Assembly: GCF_006335015.1 (NCBI RefSeq)
Contig: NZ_VDGT01000013.1
Span: 146,151 to 210,150, forward strand
Source: Streptomyces sedi
Lineage (GTDB): Bacteria > Actinomycetota > Actinomycetes > Streptomycetales > Streptomycetaceae
DNA: 64,000 bases
Direction: 5' to 3'
Shown here: one piece after another, positions 7,678 to 15,792 of the stretch
How positions within the stretch are numbered: the first letter of the stretch is position 1
How the letters are laid out: each line of letters opens with the position of its first letter
Translations under genes and position numbers: made by a program
The notes under the pieces: model-generated
What the model was told of the DNA's origin: nothing
Seen by the model: only the letters and a program-made list of their open reading frames with translations
The model's database searches: none

Positions 7678-9000
7678 ATGGACGTGAACGCGGCGGTCGC
7701 CGCAGTGGCGGCGATCGCCGGTCTGTGCACCGGCGTGGTCGCCATGCTGGCGTTCCGACTCAGCGAGCGCGAACGGCGCGGCCGTCCCCCGCGTAGCGCA
7801 CAACCGGCCGAACCCACGCTTCCGCCCGGCGTCGACACCGTGCTCTCCGTGCTCCGCTCCTCCGCGGTCGTGCTGGACGAGAGCGACGCCGTGCTCAAGG
7901 CCAGCTCCGCCGCCTACGCGCTGGGCCTGGTCAGGGGCGGCCGGCTGGCCGTCGAGCCGATGCTCAAGATGGCCAGGGACACCCGCAGGGACGGCGAGAT
8001 CCGGCAGCTGGAGCTCGACCTCCCGCGCCGCGACCGCCCCGGCCGCGCCGACCTGCTCGCCGTCTCCGCCCGCTCCGCCCCGCTGGGCGCCCGCCTGGTG
8101 CTGCTGCTGGTCGAGGACCTCACCGAGGCCCGCAGGATCGAGGCGGTCCGCAGGGACTTCGTCGCCAACGTCAGCCACGAGCTGAAGACCCCGGCCGGCG
8201 CGCTCTCCCTCCTCTCCGAGGCGGTGCTCGACGCGGCGGAGGACCCGGAGGCGGTCACCCGCTTCGCCGGCCGGATGCAGAACGAGGCGACCCGGCTCAC
8301 CAACCTGATCCAGGAGCTGATCGACCTCTCCCGGGTCCAGGACAACGACATGCTCAGCCAGGCGGAGCTGGTCTCCGTCGACGAGCTGGTCACCGAGGCG
8401 ATCGACCGCTGCCGACAGCAGGCGGACGACAAGGGCATCACCATCGCCTCCGGAGGCACCGCCGGCCTCTCCGTCTGGGGCAACCGCGGCCAGCTCGCCG
8501 CGGCCCTGGGCAACCTGGTGGAGAACGGGGTCAACTACAGCCCCCCGCACACCCGGGTGGCCATCGCCGGCTCCCTGGTGGCGTCCGCCGGAGGCGAGCA
8601 GGTCGAGATCGCCGTCACCGACCAGGGCATCGGCATCCCCGAGACCGACCGGCAGCGGATCTTCGAACGGTTCTACCGCGTCGACCCCGCGCGCTCCCGC
8701 GCCACCGGCGGCACCGGACTCGGCCTGGCCATCGTCAAGCACGTGGCCGCCTCGCACGGCGGGGAGGTCCTCGTCTGGAGCGCCGAGGGCCAGGGCTCCA
8801 CCTTCACCCTGCGCCTGCCGGAACCCGGCAGCGCCCGAGAACGCCATCTGGCCGTCCGCCGGGACCGGGACGGCCTCGGCGGCACCCTGCACGAACCCGC
8901 CGAGTTCCCAGAACAGGCCGAGCTCGACCCCGAGGTCGACGGCCAGGCGGACCCCCAGTCCACCCGCACCAACGAAACCGCCCGGGAGGTCCTCCCGTGA
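7678..9000 (+). CDS. phoR: Phosphate-sensing histidine kinase PhoR (SenX3 type)
   Basis: 440-residue sensor kinase of the PhoR-PhoP (SenX3-RegX3) system. One N-terminal TM helix (about 7-26), a short PAS-like region, then HisKA with phospho-acceptor His167 in VANVSHELKTP, N box LGNLVENGVNYSP, and G boxes VTDQGIGIP and GGTGLGLAIVKHV. The C-terminal tail of about 50 residues is low-complexity. TAACCT (7666-7671) lies six bases before ATG 7678 and there is no Shine-Dalgarno sequence, so the transcript is probably leaderless. The stop overlaps the phoP start by 4 bases (GTGA), indicating translational coupling. Confidence 0.93.
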   Translation: MDVNAAVAAVAAIAGLCTGVVAMLAFRLSERERRGRPPRSAQPAEPTLPPGVDTVLSVLRSSAVVLDESDAVLKASSAAYALGLVRGGRLAVEPMLKMARDTRRDGEIRQLELDLPRRDRPGRADLLAVSARSAPLGARLVLLLVEDLTEARRIEAVRRDFVANVSHELKTPAGALSLLSEAVLDAAEDPEAVTRFAGRMQNEATRLTNLIQELIDLSRVQDNDMLSQAELVSVDELVTEAIDRCRQQADDKGITIASGGTAGLSVWGNRGQLAAALGNLVENGVNYSPPHTRVAIAGSLVASAGGEQVEIAVTDQGIGIPETDRQRIFERFYRVDPARSRATGGTGLGLAIVKHVAASHGGEVLVWSAEGQGSTFTLRLPEPGSARERHLAVRRDRDGLGGTLHEPAEFPEQAELDPEVDGQADPQSTRTNETAREVLP

Positions 9001-9677
9001 CCCGAGTGCTTGTCGTCGAGGACGAGGAGTCGTTCAGCGACGCGCTGTCGTACATGCTCCGCAAGGAGGGCTTCGAGGTCGCCACGGCGGCCACGGGCCC
9101 AGACGGGCTGGACGAGTTCGAGCGCAACGGCGCCGACCTGGTGTTGCTCGACCTCATGCTGCCCGGGCTTCCCGGCACCGAGGTCTGCCGCCAGCTGCGT
9201 GGCCGTTCCAACGTCCCGGTCATCATGGTGACCGCGAAGGACAGTGAGATCGACAAGGTCGTCGGCCTGGAGATAGGAGCCGACGACTACGTGACCAAAC
9301 CCTTCTCCTCCCGCGAACTGGTGGCCCGCATCCGCGCGGTGCTGCGTCGCAGGGGCGAGTCGGAGGAGGAGAGCCCCATCGCCCTGGAGGCCGGACCCGT
9401 CAGGATGGACGTCGACCGCCATGTGGTCACCGTCGCCGGACGGAAGGTCGACCTGCCGCTCAAGGAGTTCGACCTGCTGGCCATGCTGCTGCGCAACGCC
9501 GGCCGCGTGCTGACCAGGATGCAGCTGATCGACCGCGTCTGGGGCGCCGACTACGTCGGCGACACCAAGACCCTGGACGTGCACGTCAAGCGGCTGCGCG
9601 CCAAGATCGAGCCGGACCCGGGCGCGCCCCGCTACCTGGTCACGGTCCGCGGCCTCGGCTACAAGTTCGAGCCCTGA
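8997..9677 (+). CDS. phoP: Phosphate response regulator PhoP (RegX3 type, OmpR family)
   Basis: 226 residues. Receiver domain with phospho-acceptor Asp52 (VLLDLMLPG), acidic pocket VEDEE and conserved VTAKD, followed by an OmpR/PhoB winged-helix domain ending RGLGYKFEP. In Streptomyces PhoP activates phosphate scavenging through PHO boxes such as the one at 7562-7605 and broadly restrains nitrogen and secondary metabolism. GTG start overlaps the phoR stop. Followed by a terminator hairpin. Confidence 0.95.
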   Translation: MTRVLVVEDEESFSDALSYMLRKEGFEVATAATGPDGLDEFERNGADLVLLDLMLPGLPGTEVCRQLRGRSNVPVIMVTAKDSEIDKVVGLEIGADDYVTKPFSSRELVARIRAVLRRRGESEEESPIALEAGPVRMDVDRHVVTVAGRKVDLPLKEFDLLAMLLRNAGRVLTRMQLIDRVWGADYVGDTKTLDVHVKRLRAKIEPDPGAPRYLVTVRGLGYKFEP

Positions 9678-9694
9678 CGGGCCCGTTCCCCGCG

Positions 9695-9735
9695 CTCCCC
9701 ACGCCCCCCGGGACTGACCGGGGGCGTGGGGAGCC
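9695..9735. terminator. Terminator hairpin after phoP
   Basis: Perfect 15-bp stem (9695-9709 with 9721-9735) and an 11-base loop, 17 bases after the phoP stop and before the convergent lipoprotein gene. The rest of the gap holds three tandem GATACGC-like units near 9826-9848. Confidence 0.8.
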
Positions 9736-9853
9736 GCGCGGGCGCCCCCACCGGGCCGCGGTGGGCAACGCGATCGCCGGGCCCCGGACGGCTGTCGTCC
9801 GTGACCCGGCGATGAAGCGACGCGGGATACGCGATACGCGATACGGGGTGCGG

Positions 9854-10615
9854 TCAGTCCTGCGCGTCCACACCGTCGGCGGCGGCGCCGTCACCCTGGG
9901 CGTCGGCGTCCGCCTCCTCCTCGGTCCCGGCACCGGCGTTGTCCTCGGTGTCCTCGGCGCCCTCGGTGCCTTCCGCGTCCTCGGTGCCCTCGGCGTTCCC
10001 GTCGCCCTCCACACCCTCGGCACCTTCGGTGCCCTCGGTGCCGTCGGCGTCCTCGGTGCCGTCCTCGGCGCCAGGCTCCTCCTCGACGGGGACCTCCTCC
10101 GCCGGCGGCGGCGCCCACGCCTCGTAGTACACGAAGGCGCCGGACGCCGGCACCACGCGCGCCGAAAGATCGATCTCGCCGGTCTCGCTCAGCAGGAAGA
10201 CGAGCTGCTGCGCGTTGCCCAGCCGCACCTCCGCCGCCTCGGTGTCGACGACGACGGCCGTCGCGTTGCCCTCGCCGCCGAGCGCGACGGAGCCGCCGGC
10301 CGGGACGGTGACGCTGGTCTCACCCTCGGCGGGGGTCAGCTCCAGCCGTTGGCCCGAGTCGCCCAGGCCGACGGCCTCCAGGGTCTGGTCCTCGGTGCCG
10401 TTGTTGATGAGCCGGGCGCTCAGCCCGGCGCGGTCCTCGCCCTCCGGCAGGATGACGTTGACGCTCTGCACCTTGATGTCGTCGACATGGGCGGACGCGT
10501 TGTCCGGTCGGACGTTGTTGGTCTCCGCGTCGACTCCGGCCCCGCAGGCCGTCGCCGCGAACAGCGGGAACGCGAAGAAAGCGGCGGCCACGCCGCGTCG
10601 AAGGCTGCTGCTCAC
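9854..10615 (-). CDS. Putative lipoprotein with acidic repeat tail
   Basis: 253 residues. A basic N-terminus and hydrophobic stretch lead to a weak lipobox (FAATAC, Cys24), suggesting export and lipid anchoring. Residues about 45-165 form a beta-rich domain (AHVDDIKVQSVNVILPEGED, VTVPAGGSVALGG), and the last 80 residues are a low-complexity acidic tail of Glu, Thr, Gly and Asp in GTE/GAE units. GTG 10615 is chosen for the AGGAGA upstream. It sits between phoP and carD. No function assigned; the domain could resemble extracellular copper-chaperone-like (PCuAC or DUF461) folds, but I see no Met/His metal site. Confidence 0.75.
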   Translation of the reverse strand: MSSSLRRGVAAAFFAFPLFAATACGAGVDAETNNVRPDNASAHVDDIKVQSVNVILPEGEDRAGLSARLINNGTEDQTLEAVGLGDSGQRLELTPAEGETSVTVPAGGSVALGGEGNATAVVVDTEAAEVRLGNAQQLVFLLSETGEIDLSARVVPASGAFVYYEAWAPPPAEEVPVEEEPGAEDGTEDADGTEGTEGAEGVEGDGNAEGTEDAEGTEGAEDTEDNAGAGTEEEADADAQGDGAAADGVDAQD

Positions 10616-11040
10616 GGCGGCGGCATCTCCTCGGACGGTCTGGATGATCTACTTCGGCCGCCTCAGGGTACCGAGTCACTCGGACGGTCCTGCACCCGGG
10701 CCGGTCTCCGACGAACTGAAATGGCGATCAAGAGGCTTTCCGTTGATCAATTCTTCGGGTTCGGGGACACTCCGAGCGCGGCCATTCTGTCAACCATGAC
10801 AAAACGGACAGCTTTCCCTCTTCGGGGGAACTTCTTTCTCTTCTCTCCGGCTGCCCGGCCGGAACTTCCAGGTTTGGCAAACCGGGCCCCCACCTGCGGA
10901 TACCCGCCGCCGAGGCGCGCCCGAAGCACGTCACCGGCGCCCTTGTCAACCCCCGAGATGCGGCCTGACCTGCGGAAACGTCATTCAAAGGCGCGTTCCG
11001 CCGTGTTAGGATGGAGAGCCACGGAAGGGGTACCTGTCAC
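10616..11040. promoter_or_regulatory. Divergent spacer with carD promoter
   Basis: 425 bases without a gene. A good promoter for carD is TTCAAA (10984-10989), a 17-base spacer and TAGGAT (11007-11012). The middle part (about 10720-10870) is clearly less GC-rich than the flanks. CCGAGT-c-ACTCGG (10671-10683) is a perfect 13-base palindrome upstream of the lipoprotein gene. No small gene seen. Confidence 0.65.
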
Positions 11041-11523
11041 ATGACGTTCAAGGTTGGCGACACCGTGGTCTATCCCCATCACGGCGCCGCGCTGATCGAG
11101 GCCATTGAAACTCGCCAGATTAAAGGCGTGGACAAGACTTACCTGGTACTCAAGGTCGCTCAGGGCGACCTTGAAGTGCGTGTGCCGGCGGAAAACGCCG
11201 AACTCGTCGGTGTGCGCGACGTGGTTGGGCAGGACGGACTGGACCGGGTCTTCGAGGTGCTGCGCGCCCCGTACGCGGAGGAGCCGACGAACTGGTCGCG
11301 CCGTTACAAGGCCAATCTTGAGAAGCTCGCCTCCGGCGATGTCATCAAGGTCGCCGAGGTCGTCCGCGACCTGTGGCGTCGCGAGCGTGAGCGCGGCCTC
11401 TCCGCAGGTGAGAAGCGTATGCTCGCCAAGGCCCGGCAGATCCTGGTCAGCGAGTTGGCCCTGGCCGAGTCCACCAACGAGGACAAGGCCGAGTCGCTGC
11501 TGGACGAGGTTCTCGCTTCCTGA
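11041..11523 (+). CDS. carD: CarD-family RNA polymerase-binding transcription factor
   Basis: 160 residues. The N-terminal Tudor-like RNA-polymerase interaction domain begins FKVGDTVVYPHHGAALIEAI, and the C-terminal helical domain contains the conserved Trp (VVRDLWRRERERGLSAGEKR) that wedges into the upstream edge of the bubble. In mycobacteria it stabilises open complexes at rRNA and other promoters. ATG 11041 is chosen over an upstream in-frame start: it follows GGAAGGG, and the -10 TAGGAT at 11007-11012 places the 5' end downstream of the alternative. The sequence matches the family over its full length. Confidence 0.96.
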   Translation: MTFKVGDTVVYPHHGAALIEAIETRQIKGVDKTYLVLKVAQGDLEVRVPAENAELVGVRDVVGQDGLDRVFEVLRAPYAEEPTNWSRRYKANLEKLASGDVIKVAEVVRDLWRRERERGLSAGEKRMLAKARQILVSELALAESTNEDKAESLLDEVLAS

Positions 11524-11863
11524 GAAGTGCCGTACGGCACACGTCTCTTCGATTCGCTTTCCGGCTTTCGCCGGCGTCATGAACGTGTGACGACCTCACG
11601 TGTCACAGCGCCCGAAGGTATGCGCCATACCGCGACGGGCGCTGTGGCGCGTGTGGACGCAGCGCGCCGTGGGCTCACGCCCCCGTCTCGGTCCCGCCTC
11701 GTCGCCGACCGTCGCGGTCGACCCTGCTGATCGGTGCCAGAAGTGTGCCGGGCTGGTGAAGCTTCGCTACGACCGGTTGTCACGGAAGGGACCAGTCGTG
11801 TGAGCCCGGCACGCTCAGGCCATACCCATTCCCGCCCTGAGAGCAAACCTGCACCGGTCATCA
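11524..11863. terminator. carD-ispD spacer with two hairpins
   Basis: 340 bases with no convincing gene. At 11605-11645 a 10-bp stem (ACAGCGCCCG / CGGGCGCTGT) encloses a second 6-bp stem (GGTATG / CATACC, 11617-11631), a nested terminator-like structure for carD. At 11745-11754 and 11803-11812 a further 10-bp inverted repeat (GTGCCGGGCT / AGCCCGGCAC) encloses 48 bases just upstream of ispD. The palindrome GTGCCGTACGGCAC follows the carD stop (11526-11539). Confidence 0.6.
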
Positions 11864-12652
11864 ATGTCAGATGTCACCTCGTTCAACGAAGAGTTCACCG
11901 CGGAGCCGTCCCCCGAGGGGACGCCGCCCGCGCCCGCCGCGGCCGTGATTCCGGCGGCCGGCCTTGGCCTGCGGCTCGGTCCCGGGGCGCCCAAGGCGCT
12001 CCGCCCCCTCGGCGGCACCCCCATGCTGGTCCACGCGGTGCGCGCCATGGCCAGGGGCCGGACGATCGCGCTGGTCGTCGTGGTCGCCCCCGCCGAACAA
12101 CTCACGCTGGTGCGCTCGTTGCTCGACGAGCACCCGCCGCCGCCCGGCGTCGAGCAGCTGGTGGTCGCCGGCGGCGCCACCCGCCAGGAGTCGGTGCGGC
12201 TCGGCCTCGCCGCGCTGCCCGAGTCCGTGGGGGTGGTGTTGGTGCACGACGCGGCGCGGCCACTCGTCCCGGTGGAGACCGTGGACGCGGTCACCGCCAC
12301 GGTGCGCGCGGGCGCCCCCGCCGTGGTCCCCGCGCTCCCCGTGACCGACACGGTCAAGGCGATCGCCCACCCCGGCGCCCCCGGCGAGCCGGAACCCGTG
12401 GTCGCCACCCCCGAACGCGCCCTGCTCCGCGCCGTGCAGACGCCCCAGGGCTTCGACCGCGCGACGCTGCTCGCCGCGCACGAGGCCGCCACCTCCGACC
12501 TGGCGACCGACGACGCCGGCCTCGTCGAACGGATGGGCGTCGAGGTCGTGCTGGTGCCCGGCCACGAGGAGGCGTTCAAGGTGACCAGGCCGCTGGACCT
12601 GCTGCTTGCCGAGGCCGTGCTGGCCCGGCGGAGGATCAACGATGGCTACTGA
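11864..12652 (+). CDS. ispD: 2-C-methyl-D-erythritol 4-phosphate cytidylyltransferase
   Basis: 262 residues. Forms CDP-methylerythritol from MEP and CTP, step 3 of the non-mevalonate isoprenoid pathway. The CTP-binding N-terminus is AAVIPAAGLGLRLGPGAPKA, with VLVHDAARP and VQTPQGF further on, all diagnostic. The first 24 residues are a variable acidic/Pro-rich extension. ATG 11864 lacks a good ribosome binding site, so the exact start is less certain. It overlaps ispF by 11 bases; the two enzymes act one step apart (IspE intervenes and is not here). Confidence 0.93.
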   Translation: MSDVTSFNEEFTAEPSPEGTPPAPAAAVIPAAGLGLRLGPGAPKALRPLGGTPMLVHAVRAMARGRTIALVVVVAPAEQLTLVRSLLDEHPPPPGVEQLVVAGGATRQESVRLGLAALPESVGVVLVHDAARPLVPVETVDAVTATVRAGAPAVVPALPVTDTVKAIAHPGAPGEPEPVVATPERALLRAVQTPQGFDRATLLAAHEAATSDLATDDAGLVERMGVEVVLVPGHEEAFKVTRPLDLLLAEAVLARRRINDGY

Positions 12653-13154
12653 GAAGCCCGTTCACGCGCCGCCCCTGCCCAGGACGGGCATCGGCACCGA
12701 CGTGCACGCCTTCGAGGCCGGGCGCCCGCTGTGGTGCGCCGGGCTGCACTGGCCGGACGCCCGCTTCGGGCTGGCCGGGCACTCGGACGGGGACGTGGCC
12801 GCGCACGCCGCGTGCGACGCCCTGTTCTCCGCGGCCGGGCTCGGCGACCTGGGCGCGCACTTCGGCACGGACCGGCCCGAGTGGGCCGGCGCCTCGGGGA
12901 CGGCGCTGCTGGGCGAGGCCGCCCGGATCGTCCGCGACGCCGGTTTCACGATCGGCAACGTGGCGATCCAGGTCATCGGCGTCCGCCCGAAGATCGGCAC
13001 CCGGCGCGAGGAGGCGCAGCGCGCGCTGTCCGAGGCGGCCGGTGCGCCGGTCTCCGTCTCCGGCACCACGACCGACGGCCTGGGGCTGACCGGCCGCGCC
13101 GAGGGGCTGGCCGCGATGGCGACCGCGCTGGTGCTTCCCCCACCCGTCGGCTGA
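12642..13154 (+). CDS. ispF: 2-C-methyl-D-erythritol 2,4-cyclodiphosphate synthase
   Basis: 170 residues, a typical length. Cyclises CDP-ME 2-phosphate to ME-2,4-cyclodiphosphate with loss of CMP. Metal ligands are in GIGTDVHAF (Asp-x-His) and in LAGHSDGDVAAHAACDAL; TTTDGLGLTGRAEGLAAMA is the conserved C-terminal signature. The start ATG 12642 lies inside the end of ispD behind CGGAGG, so translation is coupled. No terminator is visible before cysS 60 bases later, but cysS has its own promoter-like -10. Confidence 0.95.
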   Translation: MATEKPVHAPPLPRTGIGTDVHAFEAGRPLWCAGLHWPDARFGLAGHSDGDVAAHAACDALFSAAGLGDLGAHFGTDRPEWAGASGTALLGEAARIVRDAGFTIGNVAIQVIGVRPKIGTRREEAQRALSEAAGAPVSVSGTTTDGLGLTGRAEGLAAMATALVLPPPVG

Positions 13155-13214
13155 GGCCGGTGGGCCGGCGCCCGGGGGGCGCGGGGCGGCCCGGGTGCCT
13201 ACTACTCTTGAGGC

Positions 13215-14606
13215 GTGACCATTCGCCTGTATGACACCAGCAGCCGGCAGATCCGTGACTTCAGCCCGCTTCGGCCCGGCTGCGTCTCGATCTACCTCTG
13301 TGGCGCCACGGTGCAGGCCCCGCCGCACATCGGTCACATCAGGTCGGGACTGAACTTCGACATCATGCGCCGGTGGTTCGCCTACCGCGGGTACGACGTC
13401 ACGTTCGTCCGCAACGTCACCGACATCGACGACAAGATCATCGCGAAGAGCGCCGAGCTGGGCCGCCCCTGGTGGGCGATCGGCTACGAGAACGAGCGGG
13501 CCTTCGGCGCCGCCTACGACGTTCTCGGCTGCCTGCCGCCCGACTACGAGCCGCGGGCGACCGGCCACGTGCCGGAGATGGTCGAGATGATGCGTGCGTT
13601 GATCGGAGGCGGTCACGCCTATCCGGCGGACGGCAACGTCTACTTCGACGTGCGGAGCTACCCCGGCTATCTCCAGCTCTCCAACCAGGAGTTGGACCAG
13701 CTGCTCCAGCCGGCGGGCGAGGGCGAGACGGGCAAGCGCGACCCGCGTGACTTCGCGCTGTGGAAGGCGACCAAGCCGGGGGAGCCCAGCTGGGAGACCC
13801 CCTGGGGTCCCGGCCGTCCCGGCTGGCACCTGGAGTGCTCGGCCATGGTGCGCAAGTACCTCGGTCCCGCGTTCGACATCCACGGCGGCGGGATCGACCT
13901 GGTCTTCCCGCACCACGAGAACGAGATCGCCCAGTCCAAGGCGTACGGCGACCCGTTCGCGAGCTACTGGGTGCACAACGCCTGGCTCACCATCGGCGGC
14001 GAGAAGATGAGCAAGTCGCTGGGGAACTCGGTGCTGGTCTCCGAGATGGTCAGGCGCTGGCGCCCGATCGTTCTCCGCTACTACCTGGGCACCCCGCACT
14101 ACCGTTCCGCCATCGACTACAGCGAGGCGGCGCTGGCCGAGGCGGAGACCGCCTTCGCCAGGATCGAGGGCTTCCTCCAGCGCGGCACCGAGCAGGCGGG
14201 CGAGGTCCCGCCGGCCGGGTCGGTGCCCGAGGACTTCGCCGCCGCGATGGACGAGGACTTCGGCGTTCCCCAGGCCCTGGCCGCCGTGCACACCACCGTG
14301 CGCCAGGGCAACGCCGCCCTGGCCGAGGGCGACAAGGAGTCGCTGACCGCCCTGATGGCCCAGGTCAGGGCGATGCTCGGGGTGCTCGGCCTGGACCCGC
14401 TCGACCCGGCCTGGTCCGGTGGCGGCTCGCGGGGCGCGGAGCTGACCGGGGTGGTGGACACGCTGGTGGCGCTCGTCCTCGACCAGCGGCAGGCCGCGCG
14501 CGAACGCAAGGACTACGGCACCGCCGACGCCATCAGGGACCAGCTGAAGTCGGCCGGACTGGTCATCGAGGACACCCCCAACGGCCCCCGCTGGGAGCTC
14601 GGCTGA
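13215..14606 (+). CDS. cysS: Cysteinyl-tRNA synthetase
   Basis: 463-residue class Ia aminoacyl-tRNA synthetase. The zinc/substrate Cys lies in YLCGATVQAPPHIGH, which includes the HIGH box; further zinc ligands are in WHLECSAM and FPHHENEIAQS; the KMSKS loop is GEKMSKSLGNS. The C-terminal part is helical. GTG 13215 is six bases after TACTCT (13203-13208) with no ribosome binding site, so it is probably leaderless. This is CysS rather than the mycothiol ligase MshC: it has full CysRS length and the C-terminal anticodon-binding region. Confidence 0.93.
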   Translation: MTIRLYDTSSRQIRDFSPLRPGCVSIYLCGATVQAPPHIGHIRSGLNFDIMRRWFAYRGYDVTFVRNVTDIDDKIIAKSAELGRPWWAIGYENERAFGAAYDVLGCLPPDYEPRATGHVPEMVEMMRALIGGGHAYPADGNVYFDVRSYPGYLQLSNQELDQLLQPAGEGETGKRDPRDFALWKATKPGEPSWETPWGPGRPGWHLECSAMVRKYLGPAFDIHGGGIDLVFPHHENEIAQSKAYGDPFASYWVHNAWLTIGGEKMSKSLGNSVLVSEMVRRWRPIVLRYYLGTPHYRSAIDYSEAALAEAETAFARIEGFLQRGTEQAGEVPPAGSVPEDFAAAMDEDFGVPQALAAVHTTVRQGNAALAEGDKESLTALMAQVRAMLGVLGLDPLDPAWSGGGSRGAELTGVVDTLVALVLDQRQAARERKDYGTADAIRDQLKSAGLVIEDTPNGPRWELG

Positions 14607-14645
14607 CCGCCGAGCCCCGACGCCCACACAGAACACGAGACTTCC

Positions 14646-15587
14646 ATGCCAGGCAATCCCAACCGTCGCACCAGCAACAAGAAGGGCCCCCAGATCGGCA
14701 GCGGCGGACAGCGCCGCCGCGGGCTGAGGGGCAAGGGGCCGACCCCGCCCGCCGAGATGCGCACCGGCCACGCCAAGAAGCGCGCCGCCGAGGTCAAGGC
14801 GCGCCAGCAGGCGTCCCGCCAGGGCGCCAAGCGCGGCCAGAAGTCGGCCAACGAGCTGGTCGTCGGGCGCAACCCGGTGCTGGAGGCGCTGCGCGCCGGG
14901 GTGCCGGCGAACGCGCTGTACGTCCAGCAGTTCCTGGAGAGCGACGACCGGGTCACCGACGCCGTCAAGCTCGCCGTGGCCAGGCCGGACCTGCATCTCG
15001 TCGAGGCGCCCAAGCCCGAGCTGGACCGGCTCACCGCCGGCCTCAACCACCAGGGGCTGGCGCTCCAGGTCCCGCCGTACGACTACGCCCACCCGGACGA
15101 CCTGCTGGAGGCCGCGGCCGACTCGGGCCGTGACCCGTTGATCATGGTGCTGGACGGGGTCACCGACCCGCGGAACCTGGGCGCCGTCGTCCGTTCGACG
15201 GCCGCCTTCGGCGGACACGGGGTCGTGGTACCGGAGCGCAGGGCGGCGGGGATGACGGCGTCGGCCTGGAAGACCTCGGCCGGCACCGCCGCCACCACCC
15301 CGGTGGCCAGGGCCACCAACCTCACCCGCGCGCTCCAGGCGTACCAGCGCGCCGGGGTCTTCGTGGTGGGCCTCGCGGCCGACGGCGAGGCCGAGCTGAC
15401 GGACCTCGACGCGTTGGACGGGCCCGTGGCGATCGTCGTGGGCAGCGAGGGCAAGGGGCTCTCCCGGCTGGTGGGGGAGACCTGCGACCTGCGCGTCCGC
15501 ATCCCGATGCCGGGCGGCGCCGAGTCGCTGAACGCCGGCGTCGCGGCGGGAGTCGCGCTCTACGCGGCGGCGGCGCGCCGGGCGTGA
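14646..15587 (+). CDS. rlmB: 23S rRNA (guanosine-2'-O-)-methyltransferase RlmB (SpoU family)
   Basis: 313 residues. After a basic Lys/Arg/Gln-rich extension of about 70 residues comes the substrate-binding domain (VVGRNPVLEALRAG), then the SPOUT fold: motif 1 LDGVTDPRNLGAVVRST, motif 2 IVVGSEGKGLSRL, motif 3 GGAESLNAGVAAGVALY forming the SAM-binding knot. It is expected to methylate G2251 (E. coli numbering) in 23S rRNA. Located 39 bases after cysS and probably cotranscribed. The exact rRNA target is inferred from family. Confidence 0.9.
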   Translation: MPGNPNRRTSNKKGPQIGSGGQRRRGLRGKGPTPPAEMRTGHAKKRAAEVKARQQASRQGAKRGQKSANELVVGRNPVLEALRAGVPANALYVQQFLESDDRVTDAVKLAVARPDLHLVEAPKPELDRLTAGLNHQGLALQVPPYDYAHPDDLLEAAADSGRDPLIMVLDGVTDPRNLGAVVRSTAAFGGHGVVVPERRAAGMTASAWKTSAGTAATTPVARATNLTRALQAYQRAGVFVVGLAADGEAELTDLDALDGPVAIVVGSEGKGLSRLVGETCDLRVRIPMPGGAESLNAGVAAGVALYAAAARRA

Positions 15588-15792
15588 GCGGTCGCTGAAC
15601 GGGCGCGCGTCCGGGCGTGAAGGCCGCTGCACGGAGGCGCGCGTTGGGGGACGGCGGCTGCCGAAGCGCCGGGCGGCGTGCGGGAGATGACGCGCGCCGG
15701 CCCGCCAACCCGCGCGCCCGCGTGACTTTGACGGGTCGCGGACAGACTTTGTCGACGCGAGGCAGTGTCTTAACGCGGTGTCACTCGGTTAG

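Noticed and set aside
11600..11803. 67-codon frame in the carD-ispD spacer
   Set aside because: It runs through the nested hairpin, lacks a ribosome binding site and shows no domain features.
12636..15632. 998-codon open frame on the minus strand
   Set aside because: It lies antisense to ispF, cysS and rlmB, which have clear motifs; the frame is a by-product of high GC codon usage.
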